64,000 nucleotides of DNA from assembly GCF_013408655.1 (NCBI RefSeq), contig NZ_JACCBP010000001.1, forward strand, positions 1,922,001-1,986,000, written 5' to 3'. Shown piece after piece: positions 45,325-55,182 of this stretch. Under the pieces are notes generated by a model that was not told the DNA's origin, did no database searches, and saw only the letters and a list, made by a program, of their open reading frames with translations. The first letter of the stretch is position 1. The number at the start of each line of letters is the position of its first letter. Source of the DNA: Pigmentiphaga litoralis (GTDB taxonomy: Bacteria; Pseudomonadota; Gammaproteobacteria; Burkholderiales; Burkholderiaceae_B). The position numbers were made by a program, and so were the translations under genes.

Positions 45325-45351
45325 ACTTGGGTCTTCTACTTACGCGCCTGA

Positions 45352-46056
45352 TTAACGCCGGTTCTCCAGCTCGTAATTCACCTGGCGCACCTGCCCATTC
45401 GTATCGGGGAACCGGTCGAATATCGCGCGAACCAGATACGGCATGATCTCGGGCAACGAGCCGCCCGATCCGGTATTGACCGCCGTCGATTCATAGACCT
45501 TGGCGTTGTTTTGCGCGGCGTCGCGAATCTCTACCTTCAAGTTGGCGCGCGACGCATCCATCGTCGTGGACGACCACGTCTGCGGATACGGTGCGCCCCC
45601 AAAGGGCACGCCGAAGCCAAAGCCACCGCCCCGACGGCCGCCGAAGCCGCCATACCCATAGCCATACGGGCCCCACGGCGAATAGAAGGGATCGTACTGA
45701 CGTTCCACCCTGACCTGCACCGGCTCGACGCCGTATCTCATGGTGATCAGGAAACGCGCCTGGGCGCCGGGCTTGGCCTCGACGATACCCACCGGGCTGA
45801 TTGCCGTGCGCAGCAGGTCGGCATATTGCCGATATTCCAGGCTGTCCTGCTGCTCGGTGGTCGGCGTCAGTTTGTAGGTGGCCCCCGGCGCGTCGGCGGG
45901 CCATTGCTGGAATGTGGTTACCCGTGCCGGCAAGGTCGAGGCGCAACCCGCCAGGACCAGCACCGCGCCAAGCTTGACCGCCCATCCAGCGCCCCGGCGC
46001 AACGACCGCAGCGCGGCGCCCGTGTCTGACGAATAATTACATTTGAACATCGACAT
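45352..46056 (-). CDS. DUF4136-type lipoprotein
   Basis: A 234-residue protein with a lipoprotein signal (VLVLAGC, Cys about residue 38). The central part is rich in glycine, tyrosine and phenylalanine (YGPYGYGYGGFGGRRGGG type), typical of DUF4136 proteins, and the C-terminus reads AIFDRFPDTNGQVRQV. Function is unknown; such proteins sit at the outer membrane. Starts at 46056 or 46050 (both ATG). It is divergent from pepN. The first 23 residues before the signal helix are longer than usual for a lipoprotein. Confidence 0.8.
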   Translation of the reverse strand: MSMFKCNYSSDTGAALRSLRRGAGWAVKLGAVLVLAGCASTLPARVTTFQQWPADAPGATYKLTPTTEQQDSLEYRQYADLLRTAISPVGIVEAKPGAQARFLITMRYGVEPVQVRVERQYDPFYSPWGPYGYGYGGFGGRRGGGFGFGVPFGGAPYPQTWSSTTMDASRANLKVEIRDAAQNNAKVYESTAVNTGSGGSLPEIMPYLVRAIFDRFPDTNGQVRQVNYELENRR

Positions 46057-46253
46057 ATTTGCTTCCGGAGAAAAGTCGGGAACGTGTTTTTTACTACTAT
46101 AGGCTTCTGACCCGGATTATCCTCCCGGGTTCACTTGCCTCGGCCAGATACCGTAGGCGGCTGGGTTTACCTGTCCACCGCCCGTACAATCCCCGTCGCA
46201 ACTCGCATTCCTGTCCTTCCGACTCCCGTCATTTTCTCCGGTCAAGAATTCCT

Positions 46254-48959
46254 ATGCGCACCGATAGCCCCGTCACGATCAGCCGCCAGAGTTACCGCCC
46301 CTACCCTTTCGAGGTCACGGCGGTGCATCTGGACTTCGACCTGGATCCGGCCAGCACGCTTGTCACGTCCCGTCTGTCCTTGCATCGCAAGGAAGCCAAC
46401 GCGCCGCTCGTGCTGGACGGCGAAGAGCTGGACCTGGTGTCGATCAAGGTGGATGGCCAGTTGCTGGACGCGTCGCGCTACGAAGTCGGCGAACACGGCC
46501 TGACGATTCACGGATTGGGCCAGACGGTCGAACTGGAAATCGCCAACCGGTGTTCGCCCCAGGCGAATTCGACCCTGATGGGTCTATATGTGTCCAACGG
46601 GGTGTTCTTCACGCAGTGCGAAGCCGAGGGCTTCCGGCGCATCACCTACTTTCCAGACCGCCCCGACGTCATGTCTCGGTTTACTGTGACCCTGCGCGCG
46701 GCCAAGGCCGAATTTCCGGTGCTGCTGTCCAACGGCAACCTGATCGGCCAGACCGATCTGCCTGATGGCCGGCACGAAGCGCAGTGGGAAGACCCGTTCA
46801 TGAAGCCCTGCTACCTGTTTGCATTGGTGGCGGGCAAGCTGACCTGGCGCGAGTCTCGGGTCAACACCCAGTCGGGCCGGGAAGTGCTGCTGCAGGTCTA
46901 CAGCGATCCGGGCAACGAGAACAAGACCCAGTTTGCGCTGGAATCGCTGGAACGCGCGCTGCGCTGGGACGAAACCCGCTTTTCGCTGGAACTGGACCTG
47001 GACCGCTTCATGATCGTGGCGGCGCGCGACTTCAATATGGGCGCGATGGAAAACAAGGGCCTGAACGTGTTCAACGCGGCCTATGTGCTGGCGGACCCCG
47101 ACAGCGCCACCGACGCGAACTACGGCGCGATCGAAGCCGTGATCGGCCACGAATACTTCCATAACTGGACCGGCAATCGCGTGACCTGCCGCGACTGGTT
47201 CCAGCTCAGCTTGAAAGAAGGGCTGACCGTGTTCCGCGACCAGGAATTCACGGCCGACATGATGGCGACCGGCCTGGACGAAACGGCGGCCGCAAGCGCG
47301 CGCACCGTCAAGCGGATCGACGACGTGGTGACGCTGCGCGCCGCGCAATTCCCCGAAGATGCGGGCCCCATGGCCCACCCGATCCGCCCGGAAAGCTATC
47401 AGGAAATCGGCAACTTCTACACGGCGACCGTGTACGAGAAGGGTTCCGAAGTCATCCGCATGCAGCAGACGCTGCTGGGCCCCGACGGCTTCAACGAGGG
47501 GCTGGCCGAATACTTCCGCCGCCATGATGGGCAGGCCGTGACCTGCGACGACTTCGTGGCCGCCATGGAATCGGTCTATCAGAAGACCCATCCGGGCCGT
47601 GACCTGAGCGTGTTCCGCCACTGGTACAGCCAGGCCGGCACGCCGCGGGTCAAGGTCGACATGCGCTATGACGACGCCACGCGCCGCTGCACCTTGCGCC
47701 TGACGCAATCGTGCGCGCCGGTGGGTGTCGAGCGCCTGGCCGGCATTGCCGTCAAGCCGCCGCTGCACATCCCGTTTTCCATGGGCCTGCTGGACGCCGA
47801 CGGCAAGGCGTTGCCGCTCAAGCTCGCGGGCAGCGATGCCGCCGCATCCGACAGCTGCCTGCTGGAACTGACGACCGAAACTGCCGAGTGGGTGTTCGAA
47901 GACATTCCGAGCCGTCCGGTGCCGTCGCTTCTGCGCGACTTTTCGGCGCCTGTGATCGTCGAGTACGACTTCAGCGATGCCGAACTGGCGCTGCTGATGG
48001 CGCACGACACCAACGCCTTTGCCCGCTGGGAAGCCGGTCAGCAACTGGCGACGCGCCAGATCCTGGCCGCGACCGACGCCGTGCGCGGTGGCCAGCCTGC
48101 CAGCCTGTCGGACAGTTTTGTCGAGGCTTGGCGGTCGGTGCTGACGGCGACCGACCTGGATGCCGCCTACCGTGCGCGCGCCCTGGCGCTGCCTGCCGAA
48201 AAGACGCTGGCCGAACGCATGACCGAAGTCGACCCGATTGCCCTGGCGACGGCGCGCGACCACCTGCGCGCCGAACTGGGCCGCCGCCTGGCCGCCGATT
48301 GGCAAGCCGCCGTCGACGCCAACCAGACGCCGGGCGAGTATTCACCGGACCCGATTGCTGCCGGCAAGCGCGCCATGAAGAACCTGGCCCTGGCTTTCCT
48401 GCTGGCCGGCGGCGCTCCGCAAGCCGAAGCGCAAGTCAGCGAGCAATATGCGTCGTCGAAGAACATGACCGACCGCATGGCCGCACTGTCGGCGCTTGTA
48501 AACTTTGGTCCGCGTGAAGCCGCCAACACGGCGCTGGCCGACTTCTTCGAGCGTTATCAAAGCGATCCGCTGTCGGTCGACAAGTGGTTCACGCTGCAGG
48601 CCACGAGCCGCCACACCGATGTGGAAACCGTGAATGGCCTGATGGTGCATCCGGCCTTCACGCTGCGCAATCCGAACCGTGCGCGGTCGCTGGTGTTCCA
48701 GTTCTGCCTGAACAACCCGTACGGCTTCCATCGCCCCGACGGCAGCGGCTACCGCTACTGGGCCGAGCAGGTGCTGGCCCTGGATCGCCTGAACCCCGAA
48801 ATTTCCGCGCGGCTGGCCCGTGCCATGGATCGCTGGATCCGGTACGTGCCGGCGCTGAGCGCCCAGATGAAGCAGGCGCTCGAGGATGTCCGCAATCATC
48901 CCGGGCTGTCGCGCAACGTCACTGAAATCGTTTCAAAAGCCCTGGAGATCTCCGCATGA
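46254..48959 (+). CDS. pepN: aminopeptidase N (M1 family)
   Basis: A 901-residue zinc aminopeptidase. The exopeptidase motif [12 protein letters not shown] and the zinc motif [14 protein letters not shown], with the third ligand glutamate in [13 protein letters not shown], are all present. The C-terminal helical DUF3458-type domain is complete. It trims N-terminal residues from peptides in the cytosol. ATG 46254 begins [17 protein letters not shown], a normal start; upstream frame to 46059 is not family-like. The stop overlaps the fbp start (ATGA), so the two are translationally coupled. Confidence 0.97.
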   Translation: MRTDSPVTISRQSYRPYPFEVTAVHLDFDLDPASTLVTSRLSLHRKEANAPLVLDGEELDLVSIKVDGQLLDASRYEVGEHGLTIHGLGQTVELEIANRCSPQANSTLMGLYVSNGVFFTQCEAEGFRRITYFPDRPDVMSRFTVTLRAAKAEFPVLLSNGNLIGQTDLPDGRHEAQWEDPFMKPCYLFALVAGKLTWRESRVNTQSGREVLLQVYSDPGNENKTQFALESLERALRWDETRFSLELDLDRFMIVAARDFNMGAMENKGLNVFNAAYVLADPDSATDANYGAIEAVIGHEYFHNWTGNRVTCRDWFQLSLKEGLTVFRDQEFTADMMATGLDETAAASARTVKRIDDVVTLRAAQFPEDAGPMAHPIRPESYQEIGNFYTATVYEKGSEVIRMQQTLLGPDGFNEGLAEYFRRHDGQAVTCDDFVAAMESVYQKTHPGRDLSVFRHWYSQAGTPRVKVDMRYDDATRRCTLRLTQSCAPVGVERLAGIAVKPPLHIPFSMGLLDADGKALPLKLAGSDAAASDSCLLELTTETAEWVFEDIPSRPVPSLLRDFSAPVIVEYDFSDAELALLMAHDTNAFARWEAGQQLATRQILAATDAVRGGQPASLSDSFVEAWRSVLTATDLDAAYRARALALPAEKTLAERMTEVDPIALATARDHLRAELGRRLAADWQAAVDANQTPGEYSPDPIAAGKRAMKNLALAFLLAGGAPQAEAQVSEQYASSKNMTDRMAALSALVNFGPREAANTALADFFERYQSDPLSVDKWFTLQATSRHTDVETVNGLMVHPAFTLRNPNRARSLVFQFCLNNPYGFHRPDGSGYRYWAEQVLALDRLNPEISARLARAMDRWIRYVPALSAQMKQALEDVRNHPGLSRNVTEIVSKALEISA

Positions 48960-49972
48960 AGCGCAAGACGCTTACCCAGTTCCTGATCGAGCAGCAACGC
49001 GACAAAGCCGCGCTGCCGTCAGAAGTTCGCCTCCTTATCGAAATCGTTGCCCGCGCCTGCAAGGCGATCGGTCATGCCGTTGGCAAGGGCGCGCTTGGCG
49101 GCGTCCTGGGCAGCCTGGAAAGCGAAAACGTGCAAGGCGAAGTGCAGAAGAAGCTCGACGTGCTGTCGAACGAAATCCTGCTGGAAGCCAATGAATGGGG
49201 CGGCCACCTTGCGGCCATGGCCTCGGAAGAGATGGAAACCATCCACCTGATTCCGAACCGCTATCCCAAGGGCGAATACCTGCTGCTGTTCGATCCTTTG
49301 GATGGCTCGAGCAACATCGACGTGAACGTGTCGATCGGCACCATCTTTTCGGTGCTGCGCGCGCCCGACGAAGCCGCCGGCCGCGAAGTCACGGAACAGG
49401 ACTTCCTGCAGGCCGGCAGCAAGCAGGTCGCCGCCGGCTACGCCGTGTATGGCCCGCAGACCATGCTGGTGCTGACGGTGGGTTCGGGCGTGCACAGCTT
49501 CACGCTGGACCGCGAACTGGGTTCGTGGGTGCTGACGCAGTCGGACATCCAGATCCCGGCCGACACCAAGGAATTCGCGATCAACATGTCCAACATGCGC
49601 CACTGGGCCCCGCCCGTGAAGCAGTATGTGGATGAGTGCCTGGCTGGCAAGACCGGCCCGCGCGGCAAGGACTTCAACATGCGCTGGGTGGCCTCGATGG
49701 TTGCCGACGTGCATCGCATCCTGAGCCGCGGTGGCGTGTTCCTGTACCCGTGGGACGCCCGCGAACCCGGCAAGCCGGGCAAGCTGCGCCTGATGTACGA
49801 AGCCAACCCGATGAGCATGCTGGTCGAGCAGGCCGGCGGCGCGGCCACCAACGGCACGCAGCGCATCCTGGACATCCAGCCCAGCGCCCTGCATGAACGC
49901 GTCAGCGTGATCCTCGGGTCCAAGACCGAAGTGGACCTGGCGACGAAGTACCACCTGGAAGCCAAGGGCTGA
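48956..49972 (+). CDS. fbp: fructose-1,6-bisphosphatase class I
   Basis: A 338-residue sugar phosphatase for gluconeogenesis. The metal and phosphate motif [20 protein letters not shown], the sugar-binding [15 protein letters not shown] and [13 protein letters not shown], and [20 protein letters not shown] are all present. Length is normal. It overlaps pepN by four bases and is followed by an intrinsic terminator. Confidence 0.97.
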   Translation: MKRKTLTQFLIEQQRDKAALPSEVRLLIEIVARACKAIGHAVGKGALGGVLGSLESENVQGEVQKKLDVLSNEILLEANEWGGHLAAMASEEMETIHLIPNRYPKGEYLLLFDPLDGSSNIDVNVSIGTIFSVLRAPDEAAGREVTEQDFLQAGSKQVAAGYAVYGPQTMLVLTVGSGVHSFTLDRELGSWVLTQSDIQIPADTKEFAINMSNMRHWAPPVKQYVDECLAGKTGPRGKDFNMRWVASMVADVHRILSRGGVFLYPWDAREPGKPGKLRLMYEANPMSMLVEQAGGAATNGTQRILDIQPSALHERVSVILGSKTEVDLATKYHLEAKG

Positions 49973-50001
49973 TCGTCAGCCGCTTGCTTTGATGTGGTGT
50001 G

Positions 50002-50028
50002 AAAAACCCGGCCTTGGCCGGGTTTTTT
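50002..50028 (+). terminator. rho-independent terminator after fbp
   Basis: AAAAACCCGGCC, TT, GGCCGGGTTTTTT: a long GC-rich inverted repeat with a six-T tail, 30 bases after the fbp stop. The A-run lets it also serve hipA from the other side. Confidence 0.92.
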
Positions 50029-50053
50029 GCTTTTTGTCCAGAATGACAGACTG

Positions 50054-51352
50054 TCAGCGCCGCAGCAACGCCTCGGCGGCTACCCTCTGCGGGTGTTCAA
50101 AGGCCGGGGCGAAATCGTCGAGTTCGCTCGCACGCAAGCCTACGTCTCGACTGCAGGCAATCTGTCGCCAGCCCTTCACCGCCGAGACCACCTCGGCGAT
50201 GACCTTCAACGCTTGGGTGTCGTCCAGGCCGAAGTAAGGCGCGCGGGCCAACAAGACGGCTACATCGGTCACGGGGCCGTCTTGTTCGGACAGCCAGGTC
50301 TTGGACTCTCGCTCCTTATCGGGGAACGGGTTCACATCAAATGCGGGTGCCATTCGCCAAAGGCCACGATCCCGATGCAGGAAGCCATGATTCTGCAGGT
50401 GGTCATCGACGTTGGTAATCAACAGGTTGAACAGCATTCGGCGCCAGAGCTGCCGGACATCCTCTGCAGGCGCGTAACCCACCGAGCGAATCGCATCGGC
50501 AATCTCGGTGTAGCTGCGTTCGTCCTCACGCGAGGCCTGCAACATCGAGGCTGCCGACTGGTAAGGAATGCGCGCGTCATCGGCGTCCCGGTCAAAGCGG
50601 CGAATGACCGCCACCGGTACGTCGGCCAAGGTCACGACGCGTGCGGCCGCTGCGTCGATACCGGCCTGATGCGCGAGTTTGAGGGCAAGCACTTCACCCC
50701 TAGTGACGCTGCGCGTGTCGTTGACGCTCGGGAACTTGCCGATGGCCAGAAAGCCGTCTTCGTCCACGACAGTGCATTTGGGCCGCATCCCGCCCAGCGA
50801 CGTTCCTTTTCCCTGAAGGTAGCGAAGGTCTTCAGCAGTCTCCTGGCCACGCTCGACGGCGCGACTGGCTTCGAAGATGGATCCAAGATCAATTAGCGGT
50901 GGTGTATTGCGGCGGCCCTGGGGTACCGAGCGGTGCCAAGCGTGGTCGCCATCATGCAAACGCAATGCGCCGACGCGACTGAAATCGTCGACAGCAAGCA
51001 GGTAATCGAGTTCGGTCAACGCTGGCAGACTGGCGTCGTGTTGACGACGCTTGGCATGATCACGAGCGATCACACGGCGCCCCCAGGCATCGGGCGCGGT
51101 GTCCGCAAAGGCGCCGTGGAAGGTGGAATCATGGGCCGACGCCGCCTTGTGCGCTTGGTGACCCGGTACCCACGCAAGATCCGCCGATATGCTGAATCCG
51201 GCGGTATTCGCCAACCAGGCGGAGTCGTATGCGAAGGCGCAGTGTTCGCGCCGGCCTTGCCTGACGTAGGTCAGGGTCCCCAGCGACGCGTCGGCCTTGC
51301 CAAGGCAGACCTGCACTTGGCGACGGAGGGCAGCCGTGGCGCTGCTCATCAC
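50054..51352 (-). CDS. hipA: HipA-family kinase toxin
   Basis: A 432-residue HipA-like serine/threonine kinase. The N-terminal HipA domain (to about 130) is followed by the Gly-rich GKGTSLGGMRPK with the autophosphorylated serine at S185, the catalytic loop NVDDHLQNHGF (D316/D317, N321) and the metal-binding FDVNP (D339). E. coli HipA phosphorylates glutamyl-tRNA synthetase and causes persistence; targets vary in other HipA kinases. ATG 51352 overlaps the hipB-like gene's stop by four bases. The antitoxin precedes the toxin, the normal order. Confidence 0.93.
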   Translation of the reverse strand: MMSSATAALRRQVQVCLGKADASLGTLTYVRQGRREHCAFAYDSAWLANTAGFSISADLAWVPGHQAHKAASAHDSTFHGAFADTAPDAWGRRVIARDHAKRRQHDASLPALTELDYLLAVDDFSRVGALRLHDGDHAWHRSVPQGRRNTPPLIDLGSIFEASRAVERGQETAEDLRYLQGKGTSLGGMRPKCTVVDEDGFLAIGKFPSVNDTRSVTRGEVLALKLAHQAGIDAAAARVVTLADVPVAVIRRFDRDADDARIPYQSAASMLQASREDERSYTEIADAIRSVGYAPAEDVRQLWRRMLFNLLITNVDDHLQNHGFLHRDRGLWRMAPAFDVNPFPDKERESKTWLSEQDGPVTDVAVLLARAPYFGLDDTQALKVIAEVVSAVKGWRQIACSRDVGLRASELDDFAPAFEHPQRVAAEALLRR

Positions 51353-51675
51353 AAAGCGCCTGATCGATGACCTGCCGTGCGTCGCACGCGCTTGGGTACC
51401 TGCTCGTCCATCAGCGTCAAACCGATGTCGTCGTTGGGCGTGTCCAGCACATCCTCCAGCGCACGGATTTCCCCGAACACGTGAAGTGCCCGCGCAAAAA
51501 AGTGAATTGGCACGCGGGGATCGCCCTGCTCCATTCGGCGCACGGTAGAGACCGATGCGCCCATACGTTCGGCTAACGACGCTTGCGAAATATGGCGACG
51601 GCGGCGGGCCAGCGAGATGTCCCCGCCAAGTTTGCGCAGGGCGCGTTCAACGGGTGCGGGAAGGGGAAGTTCCAT
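51349..51675 (-). CDS. hipB: HipB-like XRE-family antitoxin
   Basis: A 108-residue DNA-binding protein with an XRE/Cro helix-turn-helix (RRRRHISQASLAERMGASVSTVRRMEQGD in two parts) and a polar tail. It neutralises HipA and represses the operon. ATG 51675 (MELPLPAPVERALRKLGG) is preferred over the longer frame to 51741. The tail MDEQVPKRVRRTAGHRS could enter the kinase groove, but that is speculation. Upstream lies an AT-rich stretch with short inverted repeats. Confidence 0.9.
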   Translation of the reverse strand: MELPLPAPVERALRKLGGDISLARRRRHISQASLAERMGASVSTVRRMEQGDPRVPIHFFARALHVFGEIRALEDVLDTPNDDIGLTLMDEQVPKRVRRTAGHRSGAL

Positions 51676-51804
51676 GGTGCTGAATCCTGGGGACGGATCG
51701 CAGGTGAATGGCGTGCAGTGAACCTTGCACGCGACCGGCACTTGCTATGCGCACCATTCTAGCTGAAACCCAAGCTCCACACTTTAAACGTTCCAACGAG
51801 ATCT

Positions 51805-51834
51805 CTTAAACAACTTAAGTGTTCTCAACAGAAC
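51805..51834 (-). promoter_or_regulatory. cluster of short inverted repeats upstream of hipBA, candidate operator
   Basis: On the reverse strand GTTCT-GTTG-AGAAC (51834-51821) and CTTAA-GTTGT-TTAAG (51819-51805) are two perfect inverted repeats sharing a GTTG core, one after the other, in an AT-rich stretch (51777-51845) unlike the surrounding DNA. They lie 130-160 bases upstream of hipB and just after livF. A TAGAAT -10 element lies further down, nearer hipB. Confidence 0.5.
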
Positions 51835-51848
51835 ATTAATAAGCTCCA

Positions 51849-52553
51849 TCATCCCAGTCCAATCAACCGCTCCAATTGTCCATCGTCGTCCAGCAGGCCG
51901 GCGCTGTCGCCTTCGAACACGATGCGGCCCCGGTCCATCACCACGGCTTTTTTCGTCAGGCCCAGCGCCACGTGGGCGTGCTGTTCGACCAGGATCACCG
52001 TCATGTCGCCGGTAGCGCACATGGCGGTGATGGCGGACACCAGCTCGTCGACAATGACGGGGGCCAGGCCTTCCAGGGGCTCGTCGAGCAGGAGCAGCTT
52101 GGGATCTAGCATTAGCGCGCGGGCAATGGCGAGCATCTGCTGTTCGCCGCCCGACAACTGGTTGCCCAGGTTGTGCTCGCGTTCCTTGATGCGGGGGAAC
52201 AATTGGTGGATCCGGTCCAGGGTCCAGGCGCCGCCCCGGGCGGTGGTCAGCAGGTTTTCCTTCACGGTCAATGACGGGAAGATCCAGCGTTCCTGCGCAA
52301 CCCAGCCGATGCCCAGGCCGGCACGGCGATGCGGCGCGACGCGGGCCAGGTCCGCGCCGCGCCAGCGCACGGCCCCGCCGCGCATGACGGTGGCGCCCAT
52401 GATGGTGGAGATGAGCGTGGTCTTGCCGACGCCATTGCGGCCCAGCAGCGCCAGGCTCTCGCCTTCATGCACGGTCAGGCTCAGGTTTTCAAGAATCGTG
52501 GCGCGGTCGTAGCCGGCGCTGATCCGGTCGAACTCCAACAGTGCGGTGCTCAT
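51849..52553 (-). CDS. livF: HAAT-family ABC transporter ATP-binding protein, LivF type (second cluster)
   Basis: A 234-residue ATPase with Walker A LLGRNGVGKTT, signature LSGGEQQMLAIARAL and Walker B LLLLDEPLEGLAP, the LivF form. It ends the second livKHMGF set and overlaps livG by four bases. The nearest upstream genes in the same operon encode a Rieske oxygenase and a glutamine-synthetase-like ligase, so the transporter probably imports their substrate. Confidence 0.92.
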   Translation of the reverse strand: MSTALLEFDRISAGYDRATILENLSLTVHEGESLALLGRNGVGKTTLISTIMGATVMRGGAVRWRGADLARVAPHRRAGLGIGWVAQERWIFPSLTVKENLLTTARGGAWTLDRIHQLFPRIKEREHNLGNQLSGGEQQMLAIARALMLDPKLLLLDEPLEGLAPVIVDELVSAITAMCATGDMTVILVEQHAHVALGLTKKAVVMDRGRIVFEGDSAGLLDDDGQLERLIGLG

Positions 52554-53302
52554 CGCCGGCCTCCTTTGCCCAGGTAGACCGTCTTGACGTCGGGGTTCGC
52601 CGAAATGTCTTCGGGCGTGCCTTCGGCCATGACGGCGCCGGCAACCAGCACCGTGATGCGGGTGGCAAAACGGAAAACCAGATGCATGTCGTGTTCGATG
52701 AAAAGCAGCGCCATGTCGGCGGGCAGGTTGCCGATGACCTCGAACAGTTCGGCGCTTTCGGATGACGGGATACCGGCGGCCGGTTCGTCCAGCAGCAGCA
52801 CGCGCGGCCGCAACGCCAGCGAGACGGCGACTTCAAGAATGCGTTGCTGGCCATAGGGCAGCATGCGGGTGGGCGTGTGCGCGACCGCCGTCAATCGCAA
52901 CTGCGCCAGGATGGCGGACGCTTCATCCAGCGCGGCGGTGTAGGCGCCCGTGCGCCGCCACCATTGCCCGGTGACGCCATCGCGTTCGCAAATGGCCAGG
53001 GTGACGGACTGGTGCGGCGTCAGTTGCGGGAAAAGCGAGTTGATCTGGAAGGTACGCACCAGACCGCGCTTGACGCGCTGGTCAGGGCGCAAGGACGTAA
53101 TGTCTTCACCCAGCAGATCGATGCGCCCGGCCGACGCGGGCAACGCGCCGGTCAGCAGGTTGATGAAGGTCGTCTTGCCGGCGCCGTTCGGGCCGATCAG
53201 GGCATGGCGTGCGCCCGCGGGCAGCGCAAAGTCGACGGACTGGGTGACCTTCAGAGATCCAAAGGACTTGGTGAGGCCGGAGGTCTGCAGCGCGAGGGTC
53301 AT
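52550..53302 (-). CDS. livG: HAAT-family ABC transporter ATP-binding protein, LivG type (second cluster)
   Basis: A 250-residue ATPase starting MTLALQTSGLTKSFGSLKVT with Walker A GPNGAGKTT, MLPYGQQRILEVAVSLALRP in the signature region and Walker B VLLLDEPAAGIPSSE. LivG-type. The start overlaps the livM stop (ATGA); an upstream in-frame ATG at 53332 would add ten residues. Confidence 0.92.
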   Translation of the reverse strand: MTLALQTSGLTKSFGSLKVTQSVDFALPAGARHALIGPNGAGKTTFINLLTGALPASAGRIDLLGEDITSLRPDQRVKRGLVRTFQINSLFPQLTPHQSVTLAICERDGVTGQWWRRTGAYTAALDEASAILAQLRLTAVAHTPTRMLPYGQQRILEVAVSLALRPRVLLLDEPAAGIPSSESAELFEVIGNLPADMALLFIEHDMHLVFRFATRITVLVAGAVMAEGTPEDISANPDVKTVYLGKGGRR

Positions 53303-54294
53303 GGCCGGACCTCCTTTGACGCTCCGCCCCACTCCCTCAGTCCTCGCAGTCCACCGAGCACGCCGCCCGGCGCGAACAGCACCACCAGCACCATGACGCC
53401 GCCGATGCCAAGCTGCCAGTATTCGGGATTGATGTCGGACAGCATGTCGCGCGCGATCATGAATACCGCGGCGCCCACCAATCCGCCATACCGATGACCG
53501 GCACCGCCGAGCACCAGCATGATCAGCACTTCGGCCGACAAGGTGAAGCTGAGCGTTTCCAGGGCGACGAACTGCGTGGTCTGCGCCAGCAGGCCGCCCG
53601 CGATGCCCGCAAAGATGGCGGCGATCGTATAGGCCTTGCGCAGGCGCGCACTGCCCGGCGTGCCGATGGCCGCCATGCGTTGCGGGTTGTCGCGCAGACC
53701 CTGCAAGGCGAGGCCAAACGGCGAATCGATGATGCGCGTCAACACGATGAAACAGGCCAGCAGCACACCAAAGGCGTAGGCGAACGCGGTGTGTCCATAG
53801 AGATCGAAGGGAAAGAGACCGAACAGCGGCGCGATGACCATGCCTTGCAGGCCGTCATCGCCACCGGTCACATCGCGCAGTCGGCTTGCACCTTCGAAGA
53901 TCAACAGACCAATGCCCAAGGTGACCATCAGCTGCGCCAGATGCCGCACCCGCACCACGACAAAGCCGGTCAGAAAGCCAAGCACGCCTGCGACCAGACC
54001 GGCGGCGGCCAGGCCGCTGAAAGGCTCGGTCCAGCCGTGCGTCGACAGCAGACCGGCCGTGTAGGCGCCCACGCCAAAGAATGCGGCGTGGCCCAAGGAC
54101 AGCAGGCCCGCATAGCCGATCAGCAGGTCCAGCGACAACGCAAACAGCGCCGCCGCCGACACCTGGCTGGCCAGCACCAGATAGCTCGGAAAGAGCAGGA
54201 ACACCAGCGCGGGCAGCGCCAGCCACAGCACGATTTCCCAGCCGCGGCGGCGCAGCCACCCCGGGGCCGCGCCGGGTGTGGACATCGTCCTCAT
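53299..54294 (-). CDS. livM: HAAT-family ABC transporter permease, LivM type (second cluster)
   Basis: A 331-residue permease with about nine membrane helices and the LivM-type GYAGLLSLGHAAFFGVGAYT motif. The C-terminus PGGVLGGLRGLREW is normal. ATG 54294 overlaps the livH stop (ATGA) and is chosen over the longer frame to 54327. Confidence 0.92.
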   Translation of the reverse strand: MRTMSTPGAAPGWLRRRGWEIVLWLALPALVFLLFPSYLVLASQVSAAALFALSLDLLIGYAGLLSLGHAAFFGVGAYTAGLLSTHGWTEPFSGLAAAGLVAGVLGFLTGFVVVRVRHLAQLMVTLGIGLLIFEGASRLRDVTGGDDGLQGMVIAPLFGLFPFDLYGHTAFAYAFGVLLACFIVLTRIIDSPFGLALQGLRDNPQRMAAIGTPGSARLRKAYTIAAIFAGIAGGLLAQTTQFVALETLSFTLSAEVLIMLVLGGAGHRYGGLVGAAVFMIARDMLSDINPEYWQLGIGGVMVLVVLFAPGGVLGGLRGLREWGGASKEVRP

Positions 54295-55157
54295 GCACGT
54301 TTCCCCAGCAAGCCGTTCGGTCGCCACATGAGCAGTCCGACCATCACGGCGTAAATGATGAAGGCGCCGACTTGCGGCAGGTAGTACTTGCCAAACACGT
54401 CGAAAACGCCGACCAGACAGGCGGCCAGCAGCGTGCCGCTGACGGAGCCCAATCCGCCCACCGACACCACGATCAGGAAGAAGACCAGGTACTTGAGCGG
54501 AAAGCTGGGATCAAGGCCCAGGATCTGGATCCCCAGCGCGCCGCCCAGCCCGGCCAGGCCACTGCCAAGCGCGAACGCGACGGCAAAAACGCCACCGACG
54601 TTGATGCCCAGACCGGTCGCCATGATCGGGTTGTCCACGGCCGCGCGCACCATGGCGCCGAAGCGCGTGCGTTCGATGCCCAGTACCACCGCCGCCGTCA
54701 CCGCCACGCCCACGGCGATCAGGAACAGGCGATAGATGCCGAAGTCCAGGCCCATGACCCGGGTCTGGCCTTGCAGGAAATCCGGCAGCACCACGGGCTG
54801 CTGGCTGGGGCCGAAGATCCAGGTGATGCCGGCCACGGCCATGAAGGTCAGGCCGATGGTGAACAGCACCTGGTCCAGCGGCCCCCGCCGGTACAGGCGC
54901 CGGTACAGCACCCGTTCGACCAGCACGCTGGCCAGCGCGACGACCACGAAGGCCGCCGGCAGGGTCGCCAGGAACGGCCACCCTGCCTGCTGCATCAGCA
55001 CGGTGGCCAGATAGCCGCCAAACATGGCGAAGGCGCCGTGGGCCAGATTCACGAACCCCATCAACCCCATCGTGACGGACAGCCCGATGCTGATCAGGAA
55101 CAGCAGCATCCCATAGGCCAGTCCGTCGAACAGGATGCCCAATCCGACCGACATCAT
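54291..55157 (-). CDS. livH: HAAT-family ABC transporter permease, LivH type (second cluster)
   Basis: A 288-residue permease starting MMSVGLGILFDGLAYGMLLF with the LivH hallmark GLMGFVNLAHGAFAMFGGYL and about eight helices. A GGAGCG ribosome site precedes the double ATG (55157/55154). It lies 25 bases after livK, so the set is tightly packed. Confidence 0.92.
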   Translation of the reverse strand: MMSVGLGILFDGLAYGMLLFLISIGLSVTMGLMGFVNLAHGAFAMFGGYLATVLMQQAGWPFLATLPAAFVVVALASVLVERVLYRRLYRRGPLDQVLFTIGLTFMAVAGITWIFGPSQQPVVLPDFLQGQTRVMGLDFGIYRLFLIAVGVAVTAAVVLGIERTRFGAMVRAAVDNPIMATGLGINVGGVFAVAFALGSGLAGLGGALGIQILGLDPSFPLKYLVFFLIVVSVGGLGSVSGTLLAACLVGVFDVFGKYYLPQVGAFIIYAVMVGLLMWRPNGLLGKRA

Positions 55158-55182
55158 CGTCTACGCTCCGACATCAACCGGT

